Assembly (NCBI RefSeq): GCF_030373185.1
Contig: NZ_JAUCZH010000002.1
Location: 226,151 to 290,150, forward strand
From: Tabrizicola sp.
GTDB lineage: Bacteria > Pseudomonadota > Alphaproteobacteria > Rhodobacterales > Rhodobacteraceae
Direction: 5' to 3'
DNA length: 64,000 nucleotides
In this document: piece after piece, positions 51,606 through 61,137 of the stretch
Layout: the number at the start of each line of letters is the position of its first letter
Position numbering within the stretch: position 1 is the first letter of the stretch
Made by a program: the position numbers and the translations under genes
The notes under the pieces: generated by a model
What the model saw: only the letters and a program-made list of their open reading frames with translations
What the model was told of the DNA's origin: nothing
Database searches by the model: none

Positions 51606-52330
51606 CAGGGAACCGAACGGACATCGGTGGCAAGGCTGTAACCGCCCGCCCGAACCGTGGCGATGATCTTCGGACTCCCCGGATCCTGCTCGATCTTGCG
51701 GCGCAAGCGGCTGACCTGATTGTCGATGGTGCGGTCAAATACATCGGCCACCCGGCCGGATGTCATGTCCAGCAGCTGATCACGGGAAAGGACGAAGCGG
51801 GGGCGTTCCAGAAACACCGTCAGCAGTTTGAATTCAGCACTGGTCAAGCTGACCTCGCGACCATCCTGATGGGTCAGAGCGCGGGTGTCAGTGTCCAGCA
51901 ACCAGCCCGCAAAGCTTTGCTTGCGACCGCCAAGAGTGCCGGCCAGCGGCATCGGCCGGTCGGCCCGGCGCAGGATGGCCCTGATCCGAGCCAGAAGCTC
52001 ACGCGGGTTGAACGGCCTTGCCAGATAGTCGTCGGCACCGATTTCCAGCCCGACAATGCGATCCGTTTCCTCTCCCAGCGCGCTGAGCATCAGGATCGGT
52101 GGACCGCCATTGGCCGAAACGCGGCGGGCGGCAGAAAGCCCGTCCTCTCCCGGCATCATCACATCAAGAACGATCAGATCGAACCGCCCGGTCTTCAGCG
52201 CCAGATCCATTTCCGAAGCATCGCGGGCAGGCGTGGCGCGCATCCCGTTCTTTTCCAGATAACGCGCTACGGCATCGCGGATTTCGCGGTGGTCATCGAC
52301 GACAAGGATATGGGGCGTTGCATCTGTCAT
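51605..52330 (-). CDS. OmpR-family response regulator
   Basis: A 241-residue regulator with receiver motif ILVVDDHREIRDAVA and phospho-acceptor Asp56 in LIVLDVMMPGEDG. The winged-helix DNA-binding domain is at the C-terminus (LTSAEFKLLTVFLERPRFVL, TIDNQVSRLRRKIEQDPGSP). The receiver switch motif reads YLARPFNPREL, with Arg instead of the usual Lys. It is encoded with its sensor kinase, divergent from the small EF-hand-like gene. Confidence 0.92.
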   Translation of the reverse strand: MTDATPHILVVDDHREIRDAVARYLEKNGMRATPARDASEMDLALKTGRFDLIVLDVMMPGEDGLSAARRVSANGGPPILMLSALGEETDRIVGLEIGADDYLARPFNPRELLARIRAILRRADRPMPLAGTLGGRKQSFAGWLLDTDTRALTHQDGREVSLTSAEFKLLTVFLERPRFVLSRDQLLDMTSGRVADVFDRTIDNQVSRLRRKIEQDPGSPKIIATVRAGGYSLATDVRSVP

Positions 52331-52501
52331 GCCCCTTCATAGCCTGCTGCTTCCGCCAGCGGGAAGGATTTGCGTATCGGCCTGTCGCAGGCGCGACCGC
52401 TGCGACGGACCGATACAATTCAGGCCCCTGCAAGGCATCCTTCTGCGACAAAGCCCCCCAGTCTCGCAATATCCGAAATACGAATCCGATTGGACGAGAC
52501 C

Positions 52502-52864
52502 ATGAAACGCAAGACCTTCCTGACCTTCGGCGCCATCGCCACTGTGGCAGTCATTGGAGCTGCAAGCATCCCAGCCATCGCAGGTGGCGTGCAATGGAGA
52601 ATAATGGGGGCCATGATGGGAGACCATGGGTCAGGCATGATGAAGCATTCGGGCATGGGTGCGGACCACGACCAGATGGGTGAACGCGGCAGCCACTCGT
52701 CGAAGGCAATGCACGGATTTGGCGAAGATGCAGCCTTCCTGCACTTTGACGTCGACAAGGACGGCAAAAGGACCAGCGCCGGCGAAATCAGCTTTCCGGC
52801 AAAGGCGATGGCGCGGATGGTCCATTTGACCGATGTCAACGCAGATGCCCCGGCCAATCCATAG
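52502..52864 (+). CDS. Small exported Met/His-rich EF-hand-like protein
   Basis: A 120-residue protein with a signal peptide (MKRKTFLTFGAIATVAVIGA). A Met/His/Asp-rich stretch (MMGDHGSGMMKHSGMGADH) is followed by an EF-hand-like loop FDVDKDGKRTSAGEI and a second, incomplete loop TDVNADAPANP at the C-terminus. It may bind calcium or a soft metal such as copper. The divergent two-component system is a likely regulator. The ATG at 52502 starts the signal peptide; no strong ribosome site is seen. Confidence 0.65.
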   Translation: MKRKTFLTFGAIATVAVIGAASIPAIAGGVQWRIMGAMMGDHGSGMMKHSGMGADHDQMGERGSHSSKAMHGFGEDAAFLHFDVDKDGKRTSAGEISFPAKAMARMVHLTDVNADAPANP

Positions 52865-53201
52865 TCTGACAAGGAATGGCGAGTGCCGAAAGGCCTTCGT
52901 CTGACCTTTTGAAGAGACCGGGCATGTTACATTCCAAAGGCTATTTTGGTAGCCGTATCGCACATTGGGCCGTTTTGGGATGATGGCGATCATGTCTGTT
53001 TCAGGCACTCTGGAGTGGGTCGCGGATGTGACGGTTGCGGCGCAGCTTTCCGATCCCGTCAAGGTCGCGCTGCTGGCGCTTGTCGCATTGGATGCGCTGG
53101 CATTCCATCCAAGCAGATCAAGCCGAAAAACAACCCAATGATCGCCACGGCCCATCCGGCCAGATGAACGCAGCAGACCCCAAAGACACAAGGCGACCCA
53201 A
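52865..53201. other. 337-bp gap without a convincing gene
   Basis: The stretch between the EF-hand-like gene and the DevB-like gene holds only short, non-family ORFs. One is a 52-codon frame at 52983-53141 (MAIMSVSGTLEWVADVTVAA). Hydrophobic runs appear in some frames, but no signal, domain or conserved ribosome site supports translation. Confidence 0.4.
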
Positions 53202-54422
53202 ATGCCAGATCCCGCCAAACCTGATCTTCCGCTGGACCTTCCCGTTTCCCCCGGGACGCAGCCCGCACCGCGGCGCTGGTTTCGCAAGCGGTATCTTCTG
53301 GTACTGCTGATCCCCGTCTTCATGTTCTCGGGCGCGGTGATCGGGATGTATTTCCAGCCACCGGGCTTGCAGAAGTTCTATGAACTGACCGGGCTGCAAC
53401 CCGGCGGGGGGTCGGATGCGCCGATTGCCTTGCCGCCCGATATCGAACTGCCGCCCCGGATGGCTGAAACCATGCTGCCGACCGATGTAGTTGGCCTTGC
53501 CCGGGTGATGCCGCGCGGCGATGTCTCGGTCGTGGCCGCACCCTACGGGGCCGGGGATGCCCGTGTGGCCGCAATCCTCGTGGCAGAGGGCGACCGCGTG
53601 GCAAAGGGTACACCGCTGGCCCGGCTGGATAACCGCACGGCTCTGGAAGGGGCGGTTCTGCTGGCCGAGGCCAATCTGGCGGTCCGGCAGGCCTCGCTGA
53701 TGCAGACCCGTGCTGCGGTCGAGGCCAGCCGGGACGAAGCGCAGGCGGCGCTGGATCAGGCCATCGCCACGGCGACCGAGGCAACAACCAGCCTTGCCCG
53801 CACCGAGGAACTGTTCCAGCGCGCCGTCGCAACGCAGGCCACGCTCGATTCCGTGCGCACTGCGGCCGAGGCGGCCCGGCAGGCCGTTGTCCGGGCCGAG
53901 GCCACCTTGAAGCGCTTTTCCGCGCTTGCGCTGGAGGATCAACCCGACGTCGTGGTTGCGGCCCGCAACGTCGAGGCCGCCGAAGCCGATCTTGCCCGTG
54001 CGACGCTGGATCTGCAACGCGCGGTGGTGGTGGCCCCGATTGCCGGAACGATCCTCGATATCCGCGCGACACCGGGCCAGCGCCCCCCGGCGGACGGGAT
54101 CATGGACATGGGCGACACCGACACGATGATGGCCGAGGTCGAGGTCTGGCAGGACCGTATCGCGGTCGTGAAGCCCGGACAGCCGGTCGAACTGGCCGCG
54201 CCCGCCCTGGGCCAATCCCTGATCGGGACGGTCGAAAGCATCGGCCTTACGGTGGGGCGGCAGGGACTGATTTCCGATGACGCTGCGGAAAACAAGGATG
54301 CGCGCGTGATCCGGGTGCTGGTGGCCCTGGATGGCCCGTCGTCCAGCGTTGCCGCCCGCTTCACGAACCTGGAGGTGATCGCGCGCATTGACACCACCGC
54401 AGGCGCGCGTGGAACCCCATGA
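53202..54422 (+). CDS. HlyD/DevB-family membrane-fusion protein
   Basis: A 406-residue protein with a cytoplasmic N-terminus, a membrane helix (RYLLVLLIPVFMFSGAVIGM) and a biotinyl-lipoyl-like domain (AAILVAEGDRVAKGTPLARL). A long coiled coil spans about residues 145-260, and the lipoyl half and beta-barrel return at VVVAPIAGTILDIRATPGQR. It links the inner-membrane ABC exporter to an outer-membrane channel. Its stop overlaps the permease start by 4 bp. It is the DevB-like part of a DevBCA-type exporter. Confidence 0.87.
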   Translation: MPDPAKPDLPLDLPVSPGTQPAPRRWFRKRYLLVLLIPVFMFSGAVIGMYFQPPGLQKFYELTGLQPGGGSDAPIALPPDIELPPRMAETMLPTDVVGLARVMPRGDVSVVAAPYGAGDARVAAILVAEGDRVAKGTPLARLDNRTALEGAVLLAEANLAVRQASLMQTRAAVEASRDEAQAALDQAIATATEATTSLARTEELFQRAVATQATLDSVRTAAEAARQAVVRAEATLKRFSALALEDQPDVVVAARNVEAAEADLARATLDLQRAVVVAPIAGTILDIRATPGQRPPADGIMDMGDTDTMMAEVEVWQDRIAVVKPGQPVELAAPALGQSLIGTVESIGLTVGRQGLISDDAAENKDARVIRVLVALDGPSSSVAARFTNLEVIARIDTTAGARGTP

Positions 54423-55591
54423 GCCGGCTGCTGCAAGCCCTGTTCGGGCGCCTGCCGATCGGCTGGCTGCAACTGACCCACAACCGCACCCGCTTTGCTG
54501 CGGCGCTGGCCGGGGTGGCCTTTGCCAATGTGCTGGTCTTTGTCCAGCTTGGCATCATGAACTCGATGGGGGCGGCAACGCTGCGGCCCTATGACTTCTT
54601 TCAGGCCGACATCATGATTTCCGCCGGGGATGCCAATGCGCTGGCCGATGGCGGCAATGTCGCGCGGCAATGGCTGTTGCAGGCGATGGCCGACCCGGAT
54701 GTGACCGACGGGATGGGCCTCTTTCTGGCCAATGTGCCGTGGGACCGGGGCGAGAAGGACATCAGCCTGACGACCTTTGGCGTCGATCCGGCCAAGCCGG
54801 GCTTCATCGCGCCGGAAATCGGCGGCGATCTGAACCTGTTGCAGGTGCAGGACGCGGCAATTCTTGACCGGCTGGCGCGTGGACTGGGCAAGGAAGAGGC
54901 CGCCGCGATCCGCCCGCAGACGCCGCTGGCGTTCGAGACGCAAGGCAGCACCCTGACGGCCTATGCCACCTTTGCGGGCGGCGGCGGCTTTGGCGGCGAC
55001 GGCTACATGCTGGTGTCCGACCAGACCTTTCTGTCGCTCTTCCCGGCCCGAAGTTCGGCGGCCCCGGACCACATCCTGTTGCAACTGCGCCCGGGCGTGC
55101 CTGTGCAAAGCGTCGTTGCCCGGCTGAAGACCCTGATCTCGGACCCCAGCTTGCGCATCCGCAGCTATCCGGATGCCGCGCAGGAAGACCTGCGCTATCA
55201 GCAGACCCGCAGGCCGACCGGGATCATCTTCGGTTTCGGCGTGCTGATCGGGGTGCTGGTGGGGCTGGTCATCGTCTATCAGGTGCTGTCCACCGATGTG
55301 GCCGACCACCTGCGCGAATATGCCACCTTCAAGGCCATGGGCTATGGCCCGCAGTTCTTTCTGAGCGTGGTGTTCGAAGAAGCCCTGGTGCTGGGCATCA
55401 TGGGCTTCATCCCGGGGCTGGTCGTCGGCACCACGATCCTGACGCTGATGGGCAGGATCACCACCCTGCCGCTGGCGATGACCCCGTCAATGGCGGCAAG
55501 CGTGTTTCTTGGCACCATCGTCTTTTCCGCAGTGTCGGGCGCGATCGCCACGCGCCGTCTGGCCGCCGCCGATCCGGCCGATCTGTTCTGA
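54419..55591 (+). CDS. DevC-family ABC exporter permease
   Basis: A 390-residue MacB/FtsX-type permease with one N-terminal helix, a large periplasmic domain (residues about 40-260) and three C-terminal helices (IIFGFGVLIGVLVGLVIVYQ onward). The N-terminus IGWLQLTHNRTRFAAALAGV matches DevC. It pairs with the following ATPase. Substrate unknown; DevBCA exports glycolipids in heterocysts, but other members act as drug or lipid exporters. Confidence 0.87.
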   Translation: MSRLLQALFGRLPIGWLQLTHNRTRFAAALAGVAFANVLVFVQLGIMNSMGAATLRPYDFFQADIMISAGDANALADGGNVARQWLLQAMADPDVTDGMGLFLANVPWDRGEKDISLTTFGVDPAKPGFIAPEIGGDLNLLQVQDAAILDRLARGLGKEEAAAIRPQTPLAFETQGSTLTAYATFAGGGGFGGDGYMLVSDQTFLSLFPARSSAAPDHILLQLRPGVPVQSVVARLKTLISDPSLRIRSYPDAAQEDLRYQQTRRPTGIIFGFGVLIGVLVGLVIVYQVLSTDVADHLREYATFKAMGYGPQFFLSVVFEEALVLGIMGFIPGLVVGTTILTLMGRITTLPLAMTPSMAASVFLGTIVFSAVSGAIATRRLAAADPADLF

Positions 55592-55603
55592 CGGGGGCCG
55601 GGG

Positions 55604-56299
55604 ATGGACATGGAAAATGTTGTCGATGCACGCGGCCTGAACCACTGGTTCGGCAGCGGTGAGGTGAAGAAGCAGGCGCTGTTCGACGTGAACCTGACGT
55701 TGAAGCGCGGCAGCTTCACGGTGCTGATGGGGCCATCCGGGTCCGGCAAGACCACGGTGCTGACGCTGATCGGCTGCCTGCGCGGCGTGCAGGATGGGTC
55801 GGTGCGCCTGCTGGGTCAGGAACTCAACGGCGCGACCGAGGCGCATCTGGTTGCCCTGCGCCGCCGTCTTGGGTTCATCTTTCAGGCCCATAACCTGCAC
55901 GAAAGCCTGACCGCGACGCAAAACGTGATGATGGGCGTGCAGGTGCTTGGCAGCGTGCCGGACGCGACCGCGAAACAGGCGGCGATCCATGCGCTTGGTC
56001 TGGTCGGCCTGTCGGACCGCACCGATTACCTGCCGGCAAACCTGTCTGGCGGGCAGAAACAGCGCGTGGCCGTGGCGCGGGCGCTGGTGGGGAATCCGGC
56101 GCTGGTTCTGGCGGACGAACCGACCGCTGCGCTGGACAAGGACAGTGCTGCCGATGTTGTGGATCTGCTCAAACGGATGGGTTCCGCGCGGGGGACAACC
56201 ACGCTACTCGTCACGCATGACAACCGGATCCTTGACCGCGCCGACCGTATCCTCACACTTGAAGACGGGCGCATCGTGAAGGTTGAGGACCGAACCTGA
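55604..56299 (+). CDS. DevA-family ABC exporter ATPase
   Basis: A 231-residue ATPase with Walker A GPSGSGKTT, a Q-loop in FIFQAHNLHESL, signature LSGGQKQRVAVARAL and Walker B VLADEPTAALD. It is of the LolD/MacB/DevA type and powers the adjacent DevC-like permease. The start could be 55604 or the second ATG at 55610. It lies 12 bp after the permease stop and ends the operon. Confidence 0.9.
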   Translation: MDMENVVDARGLNHWFGSGEVKKQALFDVNLTLKRGSFTVLMGPSGSGKTTVLTLIGCLRGVQDGSVRLLGQELNGATEAHLVALRRRLGFIFQAHNLHESLTATQNVMMGVQVLGSVPDATAKQAAIHALGLVGLSDRTDYLPANLSGGQKQRVAVARALVGNPALVLADEPTAALDKDSAADVVDLLKRMGSARGTTTLLVTHDNRILDRADRILTLEDGRIVKVEDRT

Positions 56300-56387
56300 C
56301 GTGGGCCGCTGCGCGCAGACGAGGGCGGTTTCGTGACCAGCGCCCAAAGCCTACCTCGACTGCGCTGGCACCGCAGACAAATCCTCT

Positions 56388-57815
56388 TCAGCCGATCCCA
56401 TGCAGCGTCTTGGTTTCCAGGTAGTCTTCCAATCCCATCAACCCTCCTTCGCGGCCGTTGCCGGACTGTTTGTAGCCGCCGAAGGGTGAGCCATAGTTGA
56501 AGCCACCACCATTGATATGGATCGCCCCCGCGCGCAGGCCTGCGGCGACCCGAAGCGCCCGATCCGGATTACCGGTCTGCACATAGGCGGCAAGCCCATA
56601 GGGCGTGTCGTTCGCAATCTCGATAGCGTCAGCTTCATCGTTGAATGGAATGATGACGAGCACAGGGCCGAAGATCTCTTCTTGCGCGACGCGCATGTCG
56701 TTTGACACATCGGCGAAAATCGTAGGCTTGGCGAACCATCCGGTCGTGATCCCCTCGGGCTTGCCAAGGCCCCCGGCCAGAAGCCTCACACCTTCGGCAA
56801 GACCAACCTCTATCATGGCCTGCACGCGGTCGTATTGGATCTTGTCAAAGAGCGGCCCGATATGGTCGCCCGCCTGCTCGGGGTCGCCGACCGTGATGGC
56901 ATCCGCAGTCCGTTTGGCGATCAGAAGGGCATCGTCGTAGCAGGCGCGTTCGACCAGAAGGCGGGTCGGCGCGTCGCAGGACTGCCCCGTATTGAACATG
57001 CATTCCCGGACCGAAGCCGCCACCCGCGCCTCAAGATCGCAGTCGGCGAAGACCAGGTTCGGCGACTTGCCTCCCAGTTCCAGCGTCACGCGCTTGACCG
57101 TCTCGGCCGAGTCACGGGTGACAGCGATCCCGGCCCGGGTCGAGCCTGTAAAGGACATCATCTGGATGTCAGGGTGGCGCGACATTGCCGCCCCCACCGT
57201 CGGTCCATCCCCATTCACCAGGTTGAACACCCCCGGCGGATATCCCGCCTCGTCAATGATCTCGGCATAGATCATCGCCGAGATCGGCGTGTGTTCTGAC
57301 GGCTTGAGGACGCAGGTCGATCCTGTGGCCAGCGCAGGAATGACCTTGAGCGCAATCTGGTTCATCGGCCAGTTCCACGGTGTGATCAGCCCGCAGACAC
57401 CGATCGGTTCACGCAAAAGGATGTCACCATTGGCGAGCACCTTGCGTTGCTCAAGCCCTTCCAGCGCGGCGATGAAGCCTTGGAGATGGCCGATTGCCGC
57501 ATCCGCCTGGGCAGACCGCGCCATGGTGATCGGCGCACCCATCTCCATCCGCATGGCTTGCGCCAGATCCTCCAAACGCCTTTCGGTCGCCACCTTCAAC
57601 CGGTGCAGCAGATCAAGCCTCTCCTGCCGGGATGTGGAGGCAAAGGCCGCGAAGGCGGCCTTTGCCGAAGCTACGGCCCGATCCACGTCCTCTGAGTTGC
57701 CCATGGCAACGGTGCCGATCTGCGCCTCGGTCGCCGGGTTCAGAACCGGCAGGGTGGCAGAAGACATAGGCTCGACCCACTGCCCATCGATGTAGAAACT
57801 TGTCAGGTTCCGCAT
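56388..57815 (-). CDS. NAD(P)-dependent aldehyde dehydrogenase
   Basis: A 475-residue enzyme of the aldehyde dehydrogenase superfamily. The catalytic Cys is in NTGQSCDAPTRLLV, the general-base Glu in VTLELGGKSPNLVF, and the cofactor-binding segment is ITPWNWPMNQIALKVIPALA. It oxidises an aldehyde to an acid. The neighbouring alcohol dehydrogenase suggests the two act in sequence on an alcohol entering through the adjacent importer. The substrate is unknown. The ATG has AAAGGACAGGG upstream. Confidence 0.93.
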   Translation of the reverse strand: MRNLTSFYIDGQWVEPMSSATLPVLNPATEAQIGTVAMGNSEDVDRAVASAKAAFAAFASTSRQERLDLLHRLKVATERRLEDLAQAMRMEMGAPITMARSAQADAAIGHLQGFIAALEGLEQRKVLANGDILLREPIGVCGLITPWNWPMNQIALKVIPALATGSTCVLKPSEHTPISAMIYAEIIDEAGYPPGVFNLVNGDGPTVGAAMSRHPDIQMMSFTGSTRAGIAVTRDSAETVKRVTLELGGKSPNLVFADCDLEARVAASVRECMFNTGQSCDAPTRLLVERACYDDALLIAKRTADAITVGDPEQAGDHIGPLFDKIQYDRVQAMIEVGLAEGVRLLAGGLGKPEGITTGWFAKPTIFADVSNDMRVAQEEIFGPVLVIIPFNDEADAIEIANDTPYGLAAYVQTGNPDRALRVAAGLRAGAIHINGGGFNYGSPFGGYKQSGNGREGGLMGLEDYLETKTLHGIG

Positions 57816-57831
57816 TTGCCCTGTCCTTTTG

Positions 57832-59013
57832 TCAGCGAGCCTTGGCGATGGCGGTTTCGGTCAAAGCAACGACCTCGGCCAGAGTGGCGGCACGGGGGTT
57901 GGTGCGGGCGGCACTGTCTTTCAGAGCCTTTGCGGCGATCCTTGCGGCACAATCGGCAGGCACGCCGATCTCGGCCAGCGACTTCGGAATCCCGATCTGG
58001 TCAAGCATGCCCTCGACCGCTGCAATGAAGCCCTCAACAGACGTGTCGGGCAGGCCCATCGCCTGCGCCATTCGGCGGACCTTTTCCTCCTGTCCGGGCA
58101 GGTTGAAGCGCAGCACTACCGGCAGAAGGATTGCATTGGTCAGGCCGTGCTGGGTGTTGAATTCGGCGCCCACCATGTGGGAAATCGCATGGACAAGGCC
58201 CAAGCCCTTCAGGAAAGCGATCCCGGCAAGGCAGGAGCCCGTCAGCATCGCGCCGCGTGCGGTCAGGTTCTGCGGCTCTTCTACAGCCACGGGTAGCCAC
58301 TTTGCGATGAGGGCCAGCCCTTCCAGTGCCAGGCCATCACACAAGGGATGGAAACCCGGCACAAGATAGGCCTCGATGGCATGAACCAGCGCATCGGCCC
58401 CGGTCCAGGCAGTGAGGGTTCTGGGCAACCCGACTGTCAGTTCCGGGTCCAGCAGGGCCAGAGCGGGCTTAAGGTCCGGGTGCCAGACGCAGAACTTCAT
58501 GCCCTTGGCCGCGTGGGTGACCATGGCAGTGCTTTCGGTTTCCGCCCCGGTGCCAGCGGTCGTGGGGATGGTGATCAAAGCGGGAAAGCGCTGGCCCTGC
58601 CCCATGACCGGCACTGGCTGTTCGTATTCAAAGGCCCAGAGATCAAGATCGTTGCGGGCCATAAGGCAAATCGCCTTGGCGCCATCCATGGCACTGCCAC
58701 CACCGATCGCGATGATCGCGTCATGGCTGCCCGCCAGGAAGGCCGCGCGCCCCGTCTCGATCTCGCCATCAATCGGATTGGGAGAAATGTCCGAAAACAG
58801 GGCCGCCTTCAGCCCTGCATCCTGAAGCAAGGAATGCAGCAGTGCGATGAAGGGCAGGTCACGACTGCCGTGATCCGTCACAATCAGGGGATTGCGGATG
58901 CCCAAGCCAATGCAGCGCTGCCCGATCTCGGCCAGCCGTCCCGGCCCATAGGCAATCGGCACCGGAAATCCCCAATCATGCGGAGCCAGCATCGTCGGGT
59001 CATCTGTTTTCAT
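57832..59013 (-). CDS. Iron-containing alcohol dehydrogenase
   Basis: A 393-residue type III (Fe) alcohol dehydrogenase. The NAD-binding GGGSAMDGAKAI and metal-ligand motifs DALVHAIEAYLVPGF and GLVHAISHMVGAEFNTQHG are present. It interconverts an alcohol and an aldehyde. It lies 16 bp upstream of the aldehyde dehydrogenase on the same strand, so the pair forms an operon. The start has AAAAGGACC upstream. Confidence 0.93.
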   Translation of the reverse strand: MKTDDPTMLAPHDWGFPVPIAYGPGRLAEIGQRCIGLGIRNPLIVTDHGSRDLPFIALLHSLLQDAGLKAALFSDISPNPIDGEIETGRAAFLAGSHDAIIAIGGGSAMDGAKAICLMARNDLDLWAFEYEQPVPVMGQGQRFPALITIPTTAGTGAETESTAMVTHAAKGMKFCVWHPDLKPALALLDPELTVGLPRTLTAWTGADALVHAIEAYLVPGFHPLCDGLALEGLALIAKWLPVAVEEPQNLTARGAMLTGSCLAGIAFLKGLGLVHAISHMVGAEFNTQHGLTNAILLPVVLRFNLPGQEEKVRRMAQAMGLPDTSVEGFIAAVEGMLDQIGIPKSLAEIGVPADCAARIAAKALKDSAARTNPRAATLAEVVALTETAIAKAR

Positions 59014-59073
59014 CGTCTTGAGGTCCTTTTGATCAGCGCATGCCGCCGTGAATTGGTCGAAGTGTAAGGGCCG

Positions 59074-61137
59074 TCATCTGGCCCCGAAGCCCAGGGCTGC
59101 CTGGCGATTGCGGCTCCATCCGCTGGTCATGCGGTCGGCGATGATGGCGATGATCGCAATGGCAAGGCCCGCGATCAGGCCTTGGCCGACGTTTCCGTCG
59201 GTCAGCGCGATGTAGACGGTCTGTTCCAGCCCGGCTGCACCCACAAGTGCAGCAATCACCAGCATGGCAATGCCATGGAGAATGGTCTGGTTCAGCCCCA
59301 GCATCATGACCGGCAACGCCAGAGGGATCTTCACCTGCCAGAGCATCTGGCGTGGCGTCGCCCCGATCATGCGCGCTGCCTCGATCACCGTTTCCGGCAG
59401 GCCGCGCAACCCGTGTTCGCCGTAGCGGATGGCAGGTACGATGGCATAGGCAATGATCGCCAGAAGGGCGGTGAAGTCGCCGATCTTGAAGACCATGACG
59501 AAGGGGATCAGGATCACGAACAGGGGCATGGTCTGCAGCGTGTCATTGATCGGCCGGACGATGGCGGAAACCCGGTCATTCTGGGCGGCCCAGATGCCGA
59601 TGGCAGTGCCAAGGGTGAAGGCGATCACCACGGCAATGCCGCAGAGGTAGATCGACAGAACGGCGGCGGGCCAGTTGCCGGTCACGACGATGAACAGCAG
59701 CCCCATGGCCGTGCCAGTCGCCATGGGCGCCCCACCAATGCCATGGGCTACAAGGGCAATGATCAGAATTAGCGCGGGCCAAGGAAGGCCGGTAAGCCCA
59801 AAATAGATGATGACGGCAAAGATCAGGACGGCGATTCCGATCTTCGGGCTCCCGCGTCGGGACGACCACAGGGCAAGCGCAATCATGCCTGCGGCATAGG
59901 TCAACTGGTGCAAAGGGGTCAGTGCAAATCCCCAGGTAAAGGGACTGACCGCGCCTTGGAGGCCGATCTTTGCAGGCAGCATCACGAAGTAGAAGGCGGC
60001 CGTCTTTACCATTTCTATCTGGGTGCGGAAGGTCGTGATAAAGCTGCTCAGGGCTTCGTTCATCATCGGGGCCGGGTTGAAGCGAAACGCAGCGGGCCAA
60101 TCATTCAGGATCGGGGCCACCAGCGACGCGCCATAAACCAGCACTGCCCCCAACGCCGCGATCAGCCAAAGGCGCCGACGGTGGGTCGTCTGGCCCGGCC
60201 GGTCCGACCCTTCGGCAAAACTGCTTGACACGCGGTCGATCACCATCGCCATCAGCGCGATCACCAGGCCGACCAGCAGGCTTTCGCCGAACTGCGCCTT
60301 GCGGATTGTCGACAGCACCTCCCAGCCAAGGTCCGCCGTTCCGCCGATGACCGAGGCGATGATCACCATGGAAAGCGAGGCCATCGTCGCCTGATTGACC
60401 CCGAGCATAAGCTGACGCCGCGCCGAGGGGACGCGGACCTGCCAGAACAGCTGCCGCCCCGTGGCCCCGGCCATAAGGCCGGATTCAATCACCTCTGGCG
60501 CGACACTGCGCAGACCGACAAGGGTGTTCCGCACCATCGGGGGGAAGGAATAGAGGATGCTGGAAATCAGCCCGACCACCGTGCCAAAGCCAAAAAGCAT
60601 CAGGATTGGCAGAAGATAGGCGAATGTCGGCACAGTCTGCAGGATGTCCAGCGTCGGCATGATGATGCGCTCTGCCCGGCGAGAACGGAACCCCCAGACG
60701 CCGATCGCAAAGCCCACAAGGATCGCTGAAGGGACCGAGATCGCTACCAAGGACAAGGTATTCATCCCGGCGTCCCAGGCGCCGATCACCAGCATGTAGG
60801 CCGATGCTCCGAGGGTGAACAGCGCCAGCCGCCAGCCCGAAGCGGCATAGGCCGCGAGGCAGAACAGGAACATGGCCACCGACCAGGGCAGCGCCTGAAG
60901 CACCTGCTGGATGCCCTTGATCGGGCATTCCAGAAGGGCCGACATGCCCTGAAAGAGCCAGGCAAAATGCCGGACAATCCAGTTTGATACGGCGTTCAGG
61001 AGGTCTGCTACGGGTAGGATCCCTGTTTCGGGATAGGTCGCCAACCAGTCCAGACGGCCTTGCAGGAAAACGCCGATCAGGGTGACGGCAATTGCGCCAA
61101 GCCAGAGCATTGCGGTGCGATCGAACCAAGCCATCAT
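59074..61137 (-). CDS. Fused (two-domain) betaine/proline-type ABC permease
   Basis: A 687-residue permease, about twice the size of a ProW. It contains two tandem BPD-transporter domains, each with an EAA-like loop: VIESGLMAGATGRQLFWQV in the N-half and VIEAARMIGATPRQMLWQV in the C-half. Multiple hydrophobic helices surround each. The fusion supplies both halves of the pore in one chain. The start overlaps the ATPase stop by 4 bp (ATGA). The likely substrate is a quaternary amine or proline-like compound. Confidence 0.9.
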   Translation of the reverse strand: MMAWFDRTAMLWLGAIAVTLIGVFLQGRLDWLATYPETGILPVADLLNAVSNWIVRHFAWLFQGMSALLECPIKGIQQVLQALPWSVAMFLFCLAAYAASGWRLALFTLGASAYMLVIGAWDAGMNTLSLVAISVPSAILVGFAIGVWGFRSRRAERIIMPTLDILQTVPTFAYLLPILMLFGFGTVVGLISSILYSFPPMVRNTLVGLRSVAPEVIESGLMAGATGRQLFWQVRVPSARRQLMLGVNQATMASLSMVIIASVIGGTADLGWEVLSTIRKAQFGESLLVGLVIALMAMVIDRVSSSFAEGSDRPGQTTHRRRLWLIAALGAVLVYGASLVAPILNDWPAAFRFNPAPMMNEALSSFITTFRTQIEMVKTAAFYFVMLPAKIGLQGAVSPFTWGFALTPLHQLTYAAGMIALALWSSRRGSPKIGIAVLIFAVIIYFGLTGLPWPALILIIALVAHGIGGAPMATGTAMGLLFIVVTGNWPAAVLSIYLCGIAVVIAFTLGTAIGIWAAQNDRVSAIVRPINDTLQTMPLFVILIPFVMVFKIGDFTALLAIIAYAIVPAIRYGEHGLRGLPETVIEAARMIGATPRQMLWQVKIPLALPVMMLGLNQTILHGIAMLVIAALVGAAGLEQTVYIALTDGNVGQGLIAGLAIAIIAIIADRMTSGWSRNRQAALGFGAR

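Noticed and set aside
52825..52838. TTGACCGATGTCAA, a perfect FNR-like palindrome
   Set aside because: It is inside the coding sequence of the EF-hand-like gene (TDVNADA loop) and not placed to drive a gene.
52983..53141. 52-codon plus-strand frame (MAIMSVSGTLEWVADVTVAA)
   Set aside because: No domain, signal or good ribosome site; conservation cannot be judged here.
56337..56368. CCAGCGC/GCGCTGG inverted repeat in the gap between convergent genes
   Set aside because: The loop is 18 nt and no T-run follows, so a terminator is not well supported.
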